In this document: piece after piece, positions 1-5,990 of the stretch
Numbering within the stretch: position 1 is the first letter of the stretch
Layout: each line of letters starts with the position of its first letter
Source of the DNA: an uncultured Oscillospiraceae bacterium
GTDB taxonomy: Bacteria > Bacillota > Clostridia > Oscillospirales > Oscillospiraceae
Assembly: GCA_958438185.1 (NCBI GenBank)
Contig: CAUBQU010000093.1
Location: 1 to 5,990 of the forward strand
Direction of reading: 5' to 3'
Length of the DNA stretch: 5,990 bases
The notes under the pieces: generated by a model
What the model saw: the letters and a program-made list of their open reading frames with translations, nothing else
The model's database searches: none
Told to the model about the DNA's origin: nothing
Program-made: the position numbers and the translations under genes

Positions 1-1
1 C

Positions 2-2293
2 TTTAAAAAATCTGCGACCTGCGTTGGCGATGTACTGGGCCGCTACCATCCCCACGGGGATGCCTCTGTCTATGATGCCATGGTGCGTCTGGCGCAGAAT
101 TTCTCCATGCGTTATCAGTTGGTCGATGGCCACGGCAACTTTGGCTCCATCGACGGCGACCCCCCGGCGGCTTATCGTTACACCGAAGCCCGCCTAAGCA
201 AGCTTTCCAACGAAATGCTGCGGGATATTGAAAAAGATACCGTGAATTGGGATCCGAACTTCGACGAGAGCCGGAAAGAGCCCCGGGTCTTGCCCTCCCG
301 GTTCCCCAATCTGCTGGTCAATGGGTCCAGCGGCATTGCCGTCGGCATGGCGACGAATATCCCGCCCCACAATCTGACGGAAGTCATCAACGCCTGCATT
401 TGCGTGCTGGACAACCCGGATGCCACCTTGGCAGACCTGATGGAGCATATTCAGGGCCCGGATTTTCCGACCAAGGGCATTATCATGGGCCGCAGCGGCA
501 TTCGGGCGGCTTATGCCACCGGCCGTGGGCGGATCGTCCTGCGAGGCCGGGCGGAATTTGAAGAATACGGCAAGGACCGGGTCCGCATTATTATCACGGA
601 GCTTCCCTACCAGGTCAACAAAAAGCACCTGGTGGAGAACATTGCGGACCAGGTCAAAGAAAAGCGACTGGAAGGCATCTCCGACCTGCGGGATGAGTCG
701 GACCGGAACGGTATGCGCATCGTCATCGAGCTGAAAAAGGATGCCAATGAGCAGGTCGTCCTGAACCGGCTCTATGCGCAGACGGCGCTGCAATCGGCGT
801 TCTCTGTCAATATGCTGGCCCTGGTGCAGGACCAGACACAGCCGAAGATTCTTTCCCTGCGCCATATTTTGGACGAATACCTGACCTTCCAGGAAGAGCT
901 GATCATCCGCCGGACGAAATACGACTTGAGAAAAGCAGAGGAGCGGGCGCATATTCTCGAAGGCCTGCTCATTGCCCAGGACCATATTGATGAAGTCATT
1001 CAAATCATCCGCAGCAGCTATGACGACGCCAAGCAAAAGCTCATGGAGCGCTTTGGCCTTTCGGACGTGCAGGCACAGTGTATTCTGGATATGCGCCTGA
1101 AAGCGCTGCAGGGCCTGGAGCGGGAAAAGCTGACCGCGGAATACGAAGAGCTGGAAAAGAAAATCGCCTATTTCCACGATGTTTTGGGCGATATCAACCT
1201 GGTCAAAGGCATTTTGAAGGATGAATTGATCGCCATCCGCGATAAATTTGGCGATGAGCGGCTGACCGAGATCCAAAACGTGGAAGATGAGATCGACATT
1301 GAGGATCTCATCGAAGAGGAGACCTGCTGCTATACCCTCTCTAACCAAGGCTATATCAAGCGCATGGCAGTCGATACGTATCGCGCGCAGAAGCGCGGCG
1401 GCCGGGGCGTCAATGCCCAAAATCTGAAGGATGACGATTTCGTCCGGCAGCTTTTCATCGCCTCGACGCATGATTATATCCTCTTCTTCTCCAATATGGG
1501 CCGCGTCCATCGGCGCAAGGGGTATCTGATCCCCGAAGCAGGCCGGACAGCCCGGGGCACTGCCATTGTCAATGTCCTGCCGCTGGAGTCCGGCGAGCGA
1601 ATCACGGCAATGCTTCTGACCCGGGAGATGGAGACGGAGGAATACCTCGTCATGGTCACCCGGAACGGCACCGTCAAGCGGATCAAGCTGGGGCTTTTGA
1701 ACACGGCAAGAAAGGCCGGTATTCGGGCCCTGTCACTGGACGAGGGCGACGAACTCATCGCCGTTTTGAAGACGACGGGCCAGGAAAATATCATTCTCGT
1801 CTCCCATAATGGTATGGCCATCTGCTTTAATGAGACGGATATCCGCCCCATGGGCCGGGATGCAGCTGGTGTCCGCGGGATGCGGCTGAACGCGGGCGAT
1901 TATCTCGTCGGCGCAGAGATCGCGGCGCCCGGCAAGCAGCTTTTGACCGTCACAGAGCATGGCTACGGCAAGCGCACACCGGTGGAGGATTACCTCCGGG
2001 GTGCAGAGGACGGCACTCGCCAGCCGCAGCAGCGCGGCGGCAAGGGCGTAAAAGGATACGGCATCACAGGCAAGACAGGCCAAATCGCCGGTGTCGCAAT
2101 GGTCGAGGAGACGGACGATCTGATGATGATCGAAGACGGCGGCGTCATAATCCGAATGCCGGTGTCGGATGTCAATGTCTATAAGCGGGATACCCAGGGC
2201 GTGATCGTGATGCGCGTCGAGCCGGGCAACCGGGTCATCGCCGTGCAGCGGGTCGATCCTTCGCCGGAGGAGGAATCCGGTGAAGAGGCATGA
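2..2293 (+). CDS. gyrA: DNA gyrase subunit A (5'-truncated by window edge)
   Basis: GyrA is the breakage-reunion subunit of the gyrase A2B2 complex, which introduces negative supercoils using ATP bound by GyrB. The frame is open from base 2; 763 residues are visible, and alignment by memory to E. coli GyrA suggests about 62 are missing. The winged-helix part shows [11 protein letters not shown] (quinolone-determining region) and the catalytic tyrosine in RYTEAR (codon 179-181). Next come the tower segment ([19 protein letters not shown]) and the coiled-coil/C-gate stretch ([24 protein letters not shown]). The C-terminal beta-propeller opens with the GyrA box QKRGGRG (1388-1408), which separates gyrase from topoisomerase IV ParC, and ends in a short acidic tail (PEEESGEEA). 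The residue at the E. coli Ser83 position is Ala (62-64), while Asp87 is kept (74-76). The stop codon lies inside the next gene, suggesting co-transcription. Identification is very secure. Confidence 0.98.
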   Translation, partial: FKKSATCVGDVLGRYHPHGDASVYDAMVRLAQNFSMRYQLVDGHGNFGSIDGDPPAAYRYTEARLSKLSNEMLRDIEKDTVNWDPNFDESRKEPRVLPSRFPNLLVNGSSGIAVGMATNIPPHNLTEVINACICVLDNPDATLADLMEHIQGPDFPTKGIIMGRSGIRAAYATGRGRIVLRGRAEFEEYGKDRVRIIITELPYQVNKKHLVENIADQVKEKRLEGISDLRDESDRNGMRIVIELKKDANEQVVLNRLYAQTALQSAFSVNMLALVQDQTQPKILSLRHILDEYLTFQEELIIRRTKYDLRKAEERAHILEGLLIAQDHIDEVIQIIRSSYDDAKQKLMERFGLSDVQAQCILDMRLKALQGLEREKLTAEYEELEKKIAYFHDVLGDINLVKGILKDELIAIRDKFGDERLTEIQNVEDEIDIEDLIEEETCCYTLSNQGYIKRMAVDTYRAQKRGGRGVNAQNLKDDDFVRQLFIASTHDYILFFSNMGRVHRRKGYLIPEAGRTARGTAIVNVLPLESGERITAMLLTREMETEEYLVMVTRNGTVKRIKLGLLNTARKAGIRALSLDEGDELIAVLKTTGQENIILVSHNGMAICFNETDIRPMGRDAAGVRGMRLNAGDYLVGAEIAAPGKQLLTVTEHGYGKRTPVEDYLRGAEDGTRQPQQRGGKGVKGYGITGKTGQIAGVAMVEETDDLMMIEDGGVIIRMPVSDVNVYKRDTQGVIVMRVEPGNRVIAVQRVDPSPEEESGEEA
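2266..2273 (+). promoter_or_regulatory. Shine-Dalgarno site for the Cof-type HAD gene
   Basis: GGAGGAGG lies inside the 3' end of gyrA, six bases before the GTG at 2280. It decides the start of the downstream gene: no ATG occurs in that frame before the catalytic DLDGT motif, so GTG with this strong site is the only well-supported start. Its position inside gyrA also fits translational coupling. Confidence 0.85.
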
Positions 2294-3143
2294 GCATGCG
2301 ACGCCCTATGCGCGCATTCGCCTGGCCGCGCTGGATTTAGATGGGACGCTGCTGCGCAGAGACATGACCTTATCGGACCGGTCCCGCCGGGCCATTGCCC
2401 GGGTGCAGCGGGCCGGTGTGGAAGTCGTGATCGCCAGCGGCCGGCCCTATGGCAGCCTGCCAGAGGAAATGACGCAGCTGCCGGGGCTGCACTATGCCAT
2501 CACCTCCAATGGCGCGGCCATCCATCATCTGCCGGATGGCGCGCGGCTCTATGGCTCGTGTCTCTCCCCAGCCGCTGTGGCGCGGATCCTGGCGGAGACA
2601 GCGCAGCGCCCGGTCTTACTGGAGACGTATATCAGCGGCGCAGCCTATGCCGAGGCCCGGTATGTCCGTGACCCGGCGCGGTGGGGCAATCCCCACCCGG
2701 AATATATCTGGGCCACAAGAACGCCCGTGGCGGATATGCGGGCGTTTTTGCAGGAGAACCAGGCGCGGCTGGATGGCATAGCCATCGTCTGCCTGGAGCA
2801 GGCAGAAAAGCGCCAGCTGCAGGAGATCTTAGAGCGGACTGTGCCGGATATCTATCTAACAGCCTCCTGCAGCCAGCTTCTGGAAATTGCGGACCGGCAG
2901 GCGGGCAAGGCCGCCGCCCTGCGGCGGGTGAGTCAGCAGCTGCAGCTGCCGCTTTCCCAATGCGCCGCCTTTGGCAACGCGGAAAACGACAGCCAGATGC
3001 TGGCAGAAGCGGGTCTCGGCGTTGCCGTGGCCAATGCGGAGCCCGGTTGCCTGGCCCAGGCAGACCGGATTGCCCCGTCCAACGAGGAGGACGGCGTCGC
3101 GCAGGTGCTGGAAGAGATCGCCGCAGCGCGGGAAGCATCCTGA
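2280..3143 (+). CDS. Cof-type HAD-superfamily hydrolase (subfamily IIB)
   Basis: This is a predicted cytoplasmic Mg-dependent phosphatase of 287 residues, within the usual 260-290 range of the Cof/YidA group. Motif I is DLDGTLL, with the nucleophile Asp19 and acid/base Asp21. Motif II is Ser53 in VVIASGRP. Motif III is probably Lys211 in RQAGKAAAL. Motif IV is [10 protein letters not shown], with Asn237-Asp238 binding the metal. The region between about 80 and 205 is the C2-type cap that sets substrate choice and cannot be read for specificity; family members act on sugar phosphates, flavin or pyridoxal phosphates and similar metabolites. The GTG start overlaps gyrA by 14 bases behind GGAGGAGG, so it is probably co-transcribed and coupled with gyrA. 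All catalytic residues are present, so it should be active. The family is secure, the substrate unknown. Confidence 0.93.
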   Translation: MKRHEHATPYARIRLAALDLDGTLLRRDMTLSDRSRRAIARVQRAGVEVVIASGRPYGSLPEEMTQLPGLHYAITSNGAAIHHLPDGARLYGSCLSPAAVARILAETAQRPVLLETYISGAAYAEARYVRDPARWGNPHPEYIWATRTPVADMRAFLQENQARLDGIAIVCLEQAEKRQLQEILERTVPDIYLTASCSQLLEIADRQAGKAAALRRVSQQLQLPLSQCAAFGNAENDSQMLAEAGLGVAVANAEPGCLAQADRIAPSNEEDGVAQVLEEIAAAREAS

Positions 3144-3146
3144 TTT

Positions 3147-3181
3147 TTACCCACAGGGTTGTGGATAACAGCTGTGTAAAA
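3147..3181. promoter_or_regulatory. Putative DnaA-box cluster
   Basis: Just after the Cof-type gene, TGTGGATAA at 3160-3168 is an exact DnaA box (TTATCCACA) on the minus strand. TTACCCACA at 3147-3155 on the plus strand differs from it by one base. TGTGTAAAA at 3173-3181 is a minus-strand site with two mismatches. The three start exactly 13 bases apart, and the first two face each other as an imperfect palindrome with a four-base spacer. DnaA boxes bind the initiator DnaA at oriC and at regulatory clusters elsewhere, and in many Firmicutes gyrA lies near dnaA and oriC. The exact box is seen directly; DnaA binding is inferred. No AT-rich unwinding region is evident nearby, so this is unlikely to be a whole origin. 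Confidence 0.5.
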
Positions 3182-3223
3182 ACGCAGCAGGCAAGTGTAT
3201 CATACACTTGCCTGCTGCGTTTT
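3179..3223. terminator. Bidirectional intrinsic terminator
   Basis: A perfect 21-bp inverted repeat has arms at 3179-3199 and 3203-3223 and a three-base loop (TCA). The stem core is GC-rich (CGCAGCAGGC). On the plus strand the stem ends in TTTT followed by a T-rich run (ATGTTTTGTAT); on the minus strand the bases after the stem read TTTTT. It lies between two converging genes, 35 bases after the stop at 3143 and 22 bases past the minus-strand stop at 3246, so it can end both transcripts. Confidence 0.93.
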
Positions 3224-3245
3224 ATGTTTTGTATAAAGAATGAAA

Positions 3246-3890
3246 TCAGAGCAGCTGCCCCAGTGCCTGCGGCGTATCGGCCAGGACTGTCGCCCCGGCG
3301 TCCAGCAATTGCTGCCGGGTACGGAAGCCCCAGGTCACGGCGATCCCGGCGATACCGGTGTTTTTCGCCGTGGCAATATCGATCTCCGAGTCACCAATAT
3401 AAACGCTGCGGGCCGGGTCGGCGTGCAGCGTCTCCAGAGCAGCCAGGATCACATCCGGCGCCGGTTTCCGCCGGATGCCCGGCCGCTCGCCGACGCAGAC
3501 CGCCATCATCCCGGGAAAGTGCAGCTCTCCCAGCTGCTTGACTGCCCAGTCCAGCTTATTGGAGACGATCCCCATGGTAATGCCTGCCGCCTGGCACTGC
3601 TGCAGCAGGTCCATGATCCCCGGGTAGGGGGCGGTATGATCATTGCTGTGCTTGTCATAATGGGCAACGAAGGCATCACAGACAGCTTGAAATTTCGGGC
3701 AGTCCCGCCCGCCCGGTGTGCAGGCGGCCAACAGCTCTGCCACGCCGTTTCCCGTTCCGGCGCGCACCTGCGCGTCCGTTGCGCCCGGAAGGCCGCATTG
3801 GGCTAGGGCATAATTAACGCTGCAGGTCAGGTCGGTCAGTGTATTTAAAAGGGTCCCGTCCAGGTCCCAGAGTACAGTATCGTAATGCAT
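3246..3890 (-). CDS. Phosphoglycolate-phosphatase-like HAD hydrolase (subfamily IA)
   Basis: A predicted cytoplasmic HAD phosphatase of 214 residues, a typical size for Gph/PGP-like proteins. Motif I is WDLDGTLLNT (Asp9, Asp11). Motif II is Ser110 in GIVSNK. Motif III is Lys142 in RRKPAPD. Motif IV is YIGDSEIDIATAKNTG (Asp167, Asp171), followed by VTWGFR, which is characteristic of phosphoglycolate phosphatase relatives. Residues about 16-85 form the helical C1 cap. I chose the ATG at 3888-3890 because GAGG (3902-3899) stands eight bases upstream and the protein then begins MHYDTVLWDLDGT, as is usual; an in-frame ATG at 3930-3932 would overlap the upstream gene by 32 bases. It is the last gene of the queH operon, ten bases after the stop of the XpaC-like gene. 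Phosphoglycolate is the likeliest substrate, but related enzymes use pyrophosphate or sugar phosphates. Confidence 0.92.
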   Translation of the reverse strand: MHYDTVLWDLDGTLLNTLTDLTCSVNYALAQCGLPGATDAQVRAGTGNGVAELLAACTPGGRDCPKFQAVCDAFVAHYDKHSNDHTAPYPGIMDLLQQCQAAGITMGIVSNKLDWAVKQLGELHFPGMMAVCVGERPGIRRKPAPDVILAALETLHADPARSVYIGDSEIDIATAKNTGIAGIAVTWGFRTRQQLLDAGATVLADTPQALGQLL

Positions 3891-3898
3891 ATTGCTTG

Positions 3899-3902
3899 CC
3901 TC
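3899..3902 (-). promoter_or_regulatory. Shine-Dalgarno site overlapping the xpaC-like stop codon
   Basis: On the minus strand the sequence AAAATGAGGCAAGCAAT precedes ATG. The TGA is the stop of the upstream gene and shares its last two bases with GAGG, eight bases before the start at 3890. This settles the shorter 214-residue start and suggests that translation of the two genes is coupled. Confidence 0.75.
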
Positions 3903-5025
3903 ATTTTCCTTTGATTTCAAATGCAAATTCATCTTCCGTTAAGCCGTCCTTTTTGAGCATTTGCTCCATAACGGCGATATCGGCGGTGATATCCATGGCG
4001 TCGGTCTGGAAAAGCTTATCCAGCTGCTTTTCGTATCCGTCGCAGAGCTTGTCCAGAATGCCGCTGATCTTTGCCTTGGCCTGGCGGATGGAGTCGGTCT
4101 CGATCCCCTCGGCCTCCAGCCGGGCATAGGTCTCCAGCGTTTTCAAGGTCTGGGGCAGATAATAGTCCATAAAAGTCTGCAGCTCCCCGGCCCGTTCCGG
4201 GTGCTTTTCCAGATAGTCGAAGATCTTGCCCGTCAGAGTCTCAATGCGGTCGATCTTTCGGGAGATCTCCGGGTCGGCGATGAGATCGTTATCCGCCCGA
4301 ATCTGCTGCAGTACCTGCTCGGCGGCGGATTTTGCCGCCCCGGCGTCCTGGGCGGTATCTGCGGCGGGGGCGTCCTCCTCCTCCGGGTCGTACGGGGTCA
4401 GCATCAGGCGGCCCCGCTGCAGGTCCAGCCATGCCGTGTCCCAGGTGCGCATGTCGATCATCTTTTGCAGGTCCTCGCAGACCTGTTTATAGGGCCGGTG
4501 GACCCGGTCGGCCAGTTCGTAAATGGAGAGATAGCCGCAGTCCGGGTCAATCATCCCCACGTATTGCTGCAGCCGCCGCGATTGTTTTTTTCGCAGCCCG
4601 CCCAAGATCGCCAGTGCGCTGCCTCCAGCCAGGAATGTCGTCCCCACAGCAAAGGCGCGCCAGAGGGCCCAGAAGCTGTGCCCCGCTGGGTGCGCCGTGA
4701 CGATCTGCAGCAGACCGAGCACGGCCAGCGTGATGCCGGTGCCCAGCAGCGGCCCGCCGAATTTCAGCTTTCGCTTTGCCCGGTCCTGCTGCTTTGGGCT
4801 GGCCGGGGGCGGCGCAGCTGCCGGTTGCTGCTGCGCCAGATGCGCCAGGGTCTGCCGCCATTGCTGAAGCGTTTGCCCGGTGCCGAGAATTGGCAGCTTT
4901 CCAGCATTCTTCAAAATGACCAGCGCGATCCCGGCTGGCCAGAAGCATATAAACGCGAGAATGATAATGCCCGTCCAGGCGTTATCGCTGCGCTCTTTTT
5001 TCTTTTTCCATTCCTGATACTCCAT
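3901..5025 (-). CDS. XpaC-family (5-bromo-4-chloroindolyl phosphate hydrolysis) membrane protein
   Basis: A 374-residue predicted membrane protein. Residues 18-38 form a first hydrophobic segment (GIIILAFICFWPAGIALVIL). A Gln/Ala/Pro-rich linker follows (about 51-80), then basic residues (RAKRKLK) and two more hydrophobic segments at about 90-110 and 123-143. Residues about 155-210 (YLSIYELADRVHRPYKQVCEDLQKMI) resemble a winged-helix fold. After an acidic, Ala-rich spacer (214-235), the C-terminal half is helical and carries the XpaC signatures MDYYLPQTLKTLETYARLE (286-304) and LDKLFQTDAMDITADIAVMEQML (335-357). B. subtilis XpaC was named because its expression gave hydrolysis of the dye X-phos; no catalytic motif is visible and its true role is unknown. 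XpaC genes usually neighbour telA, which is absent here. The ATG at 5025 has AAAGGGG eight bases upstream, directly after the queH stop. Family assignment is from remembered motifs. Confidence 0.85.
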   Translation of the reverse strand: MEYQEWKKKKERSDNAWTGIIILAFICFWPAGIALVILKNAGKLPILGTGQTLQQWRQTLAHLAQQQPAAAPPPASPKQQDRAKRKLKFGGPLLGTGITLAVLGLLQIVTAHPAGHSFWALWRAFAVGTTFLAGGSALAILGGLRKKQSRRLQQYVGMIDPDCGYLSIYELADRVHRPYKQVCEDLQKMIDMRTWDTAWLDLQRGRLMLTPYDPEEEDAPAADTAQDAGAAKSAAEQVLQQIRADNDLIADPEISRKIDRIETLTGKIFDYLEKHPERAGELQTFMDYYLPQTLKTLETYARLEAEGIETDSIRQAKAKISGILDKLCDGYEKQLDKLFQTDAMDITADIAVMEQMLKKDGLTEDEFAFEIKGK

Positions 5026-5033
5026 GGCGGGCG

Positions 5034-5040
5034 CCCCTTT
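5034..5040 (-). promoter_or_regulatory. Shine-Dalgarno site for the xpaC-like gene
   Basis: On the minus strand AAAGGGG follows directly after the TAG stop of queH and stands eight bases before the ATG at 5025. It supports that start and shows that queH and the xpaC-like gene are read from one message with separate initiation. Confidence 0.75.
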
Positions 5041-5586
5041 CTATGGAATGATCTGCTTCGGTTTGCGGTAGCGCTCCTCTTCCGAGAAGATGCAGCCGCA
5101 ATATTTTTGCATATAAAAGCCCAACGCCCGGGCCATCTCCTGCCCCTGACGAAACAGCGGCCGGAAATCCCGGTAGAGAAAATCAACCTGGTATTCTGCC
5201 GCGGCCCGTTGGGCGACCTGGCGCATCAGCTCGTGATTCTGATAGGGGCTGATAAACAAGGAGGAGGTAAAGGCGTCAAAGCCCTCCCGCGCTGCTGTCT
5301 CCGCCGCCTGGAACAGGCGCATCTCATAGCATTTCACGCACCGGTTTCCAATATCCTCCGCCACGCTGCGGATAAACGGCCGCAGGGCGTATCGGTCCTC
5401 CTCCAGCAGCGGCAGGCGGATCTGCCCAGCGTATTCTCGCAGGCAGTTGCGCCGGGCGCGGTATTCTGTAAAGGGATGGATATTCGGGTTATACCAAAAC
5501 CCGGTGACATCCATCTGCTCATCCCGCAGCGAGCGGATACACATGCAGCTGCACGGCGCGCAGCAGATATGCAGCAATACTTTCAT
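5041..5586 (-). CDS. queH: Epoxyqueuosine reductase QueH
   Basis: QueH carries out the last step of queuosine synthesis, reducing the epoxide of epoxyqueuosine at the wobble position (34) of tRNAs with GUN anticodons, without the cobalamin used by the unrelated QueG. The protein (181 residues, normal for the family, formerly DUF208) opens with MKVLLHICCAPCSCMC, containing the adjacent Cys8-Cys9 typical of the metal site. It continues with GFWYNPNIHPFTEYRAR, then RCVKCYEMRL with Cys83 and Cys86, then FTSSLFISPYQNH, DFRPLFRQGQEMA and QKYCGCIFSEEER (Cys163, Cys165). All are landmarks of QueH, a [4Fe-4S] protein. The ATG at 5586 has AAGGA nine bases upstream and places the CC motif at the usual N-terminal position. 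It is the first gene after a good promoter, followed 15 bases later by the xpaC-like gene. Two extra N-terminal cysteines (14, 16) are of unclear meaning. Confidence 0.95.
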   Translation of the reverse strand: MKVLLHICCAPCSCMCIRSLRDEQMDVTGFWYNPNIHPFTEYRARRNCLREYAGQIRLPLLEEDRYALRPFIRSVAEDIGNRCVKCYEMRLFQAAETAAREGFDAFTSSLFISPYQNHELMRQVAQRAAAEYQVDFLYRDFRPLFRQGQEMARALGFYMQKYCGCIFSEEERYRKPKQIIP

Positions 5587-5595
5587 AAAGACGCT

Positions 5596-5600
5596 TCCTT
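5596..5600 (-). promoter_or_regulatory. Shine-Dalgarno site for queH
   Basis: On the minus strand AAGGA lies nine bases before the ATG at 5586, within an AT-rich leader. It supports the chosen start and leaves an untranslated leader of only about 30 bases from the predicted transcription start, too short for a riboswitch. Confidence 0.65.
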
Positions 5601-5624
5601 ATCCTTTGATCGTTCTTAAATTTT

Positions 5625-5653
5625 ATTATACCATAGCCCGATGTGACAGGCAA
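5625..5653 (-). promoter_or_regulatory. Promoter of the queH operon
   Basis: On the minus strand a perfect TATAAT (5630-5625) is preceded by TGG, making an extended -10, and by TTGCCT (5653-5648, four of six matches to TTGACA) at a 17-base spacing. It points into queH 39 bases downstream of the -10. This is a standard housekeeping-sigma promoter; no operator is evident. Confidence 0.8.
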
Positions 5654-5689
5654 GTGATGTTTCCCAGCTCATCGGTGCTCATTTTCCCG

Positions 5690-5717
5690 TTGCAAGCGGC
5701 GCGGATTTCTGTATAAT
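5690..5717 (+). promoter_or_regulatory. Promoter of lspA
   Basis: A perfect TATAAT lies at 5712-5717, with TTGCAA (5690-5695, four of six matches to TTGACA) at a 16-base spacing. It stands 29 bases before the lspA start codon, which implies a short leader of roughly 20 bases. It is back to back with the queH promoter, the two -35 boxes being 36 bases apart. Confidence 0.75.
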
Positions 5718-5733
5718 AAAGGGAGAACGAAAA

Positions 5734-5738
5734 AGGAG
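5734..5738 (+). promoter_or_regulatory. Shine-Dalgarno site for lspA
   Basis: AGGAG within AAAAAGGAG lies eight bases before the ATG at 5747 and fixes the start of this truncated gene. Confidence 0.8.
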
Positions 5739-5746
5739 TTTTTGCA

Positions 5747-5990
5747 ATGCTGTATCTTGGATTGGGGCTGTTTGCCGTCTGCGTGATCGCGCTGGACCAG
5801 GTCGTGAAGTATCTGGTCGTGGTGCATATCAGCCTGGGCGGGATTGTGCCGGTGCTGGATGGTGTGCTGCATCTGACCTATGTGCGGAATACCGGCGCGT
5901 CGTTTTCCATGCTGGCGGGGAGCCGCTGGCTATTTGTCGGCGTTTTGATTGTCTTTACCGCAATCCTGGCGGTGCTGCTTTGGAAGAAGC
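5747..5990 (+). CDS. lspA: Lipoprotein signal peptidase LspA (3'-truncated by window edge)
   Basis: LspA (signal peptidase II) is a membrane aspartyl protease that cuts the signal peptide off diacylated prolipoproteins just before the lipid-modified cysteine. I read 81 codons before the window ends, about half of the usual 150-170 residues. The first membrane segment (LYLGLGLFAVCVIALDQVVKYLVV) contains Asp17 and Lys21 of the conserved DxxxK-type motif. The hallmark LHLTYVRNTGASFSML follows, with Asn48, Gly50, Ala51 and Phe53, and then a second membrane segment at about 61-79. The two catalytic aspartates of the family lie further on, outside the window, so activity cannot be judged. The ATG has AGGAG eight bases upstream and a TATAAT promoter. 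It is divergent from queH. In many Firmicutes an RluD-type pseudouridine synthase gene follows lspA; that would be beyond this window. Confidence 0.95.
   Translation, partial: MLYLGLGLFAVCVIALDQVVKYLVVVHISLGGIVPVLDGVLHLTYVRNTGASFSMLAGSRWLFVGVLIVFTAILAVLLWKK

Noticed and set aside
194..1510. Open reading frame of 438 codons on the minus strand inside gyrA
   Set aside because: It lies wholly antisense to a certain gyrA, is rich in low-complexity hydrophobic and acidic runs, has no recognisable domain, and is explained by the GC-rich codon pattern of the true gene.
3144..3245. Possible replication origin, attachment site or small RNA gene in the convergent gap
   Set aside because: The gap is only 102 bases and has no AT-rich unwinding region, no integrase or tRNA nearby and no promoter. 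The DnaA-box-like sites and the terminator account for what can be seen.
2681..3541. Plus-strand frame of 286 codons running through the intergenic gap
   Set aside because: It overlaps the Cof-type gene in another frame, crosses the terminator hairpin and runs antisense into the HAD-IA gene; its composition is Ala/Gly/Arg-rich with no motif.
3888..3932. Longer start for the HAD-IA phosphatase (adds MNLHLKSKENEASN)
   Set aside because: It would overlap the upstream gene by 32 bases and put 14 atypical residues before the catalytic strand; the ATG at 3890 has a properly spaced GAGG.
3961..5619. Open reading frame of 552 codons on the plus strand
   Set aside because: It spans the antisense of two recognisable genes (xpaC-like and queH) and both of their junctions, and has no family signature or convincing ribosome binding site. 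It is a shadow frame.
5647..5656. Ten-base repeat CAGGCAAGTG shared between the queH promoter and the terminator stem (3188-3197)
   Set aside because: A single ten-base match in about 6 kb is plausible by chance, and each copy is explained by its own function (-35 region, stem arm).

Overview
The window looks like a chromosomal core segment from a GC-rich Gram-positive anaerobe of the Clostridia, possibly of the Oscillospiraceae/Ruminococcaceae type. This rests on the style of the GyrA protein (a QKRGGRG GyrA box plus a second RGGKG motif in the propeller), an XpaC-family protein, QueH instead of a cobalamin-dependent enzyme, and strong GGAGG-type ribosome binding sites. The genus cannot be fixed from the sequence alone, and I see no insertion sequence, prophage, CRISPR array, tRNA or rRNA.

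Layout. Positions 2-2293 (+) hold most of gyrA, missing about the first 62 codons. A Cof-type HAD phosphatase (2280-3143, +) overlaps its end by 14 bases and starts at GTG behind a GGAGGAGG site. The short gap 3144-3245 carries one perfect DnaA-box match with two degenerate neighbours at an exact 13-base step, followed by a 21-bp perfect stem-loop that can terminate both converging operons. On the minus strand, reading right to left, are queH (5586-5041), an xpaC-like membrane protein gene (5025-3901) and a phosphoglycolate-phosphatase-like HAD gene (3890-3246). They are packed with gaps of 15 and 10 bases, each with its own Shine-Dalgarno site. The 160-base divergent region 5587-5746 has a good sigma-A-type promoter on each strand, one for the queH operon and one for lspA. 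The lspA gene starts at 5747 (+) and is cut by the window end after 81 codons.

How the genes fit together. GyrA is the breakage-reunion subunit of DNA gyrase. QueH makes queuosine from epoxyqueuosine in tRNA, and LspA matures lipoproteins. The two HAD proteins are probable small-metabolite phosphatases of different subfamilies. XpaC is usually paired with TelA, but here it sits between queH and a phosphatase gene. The region is mostly ordinary housekeeping DNA. The points most worth a second look are the DnaA-box cluster beside gyrA, the membrane-plus-winged-helix architecture and TelA-free context of XpaC, and the alanine at the quinolone-determining position of GyrA. I found no convincing new biological system.
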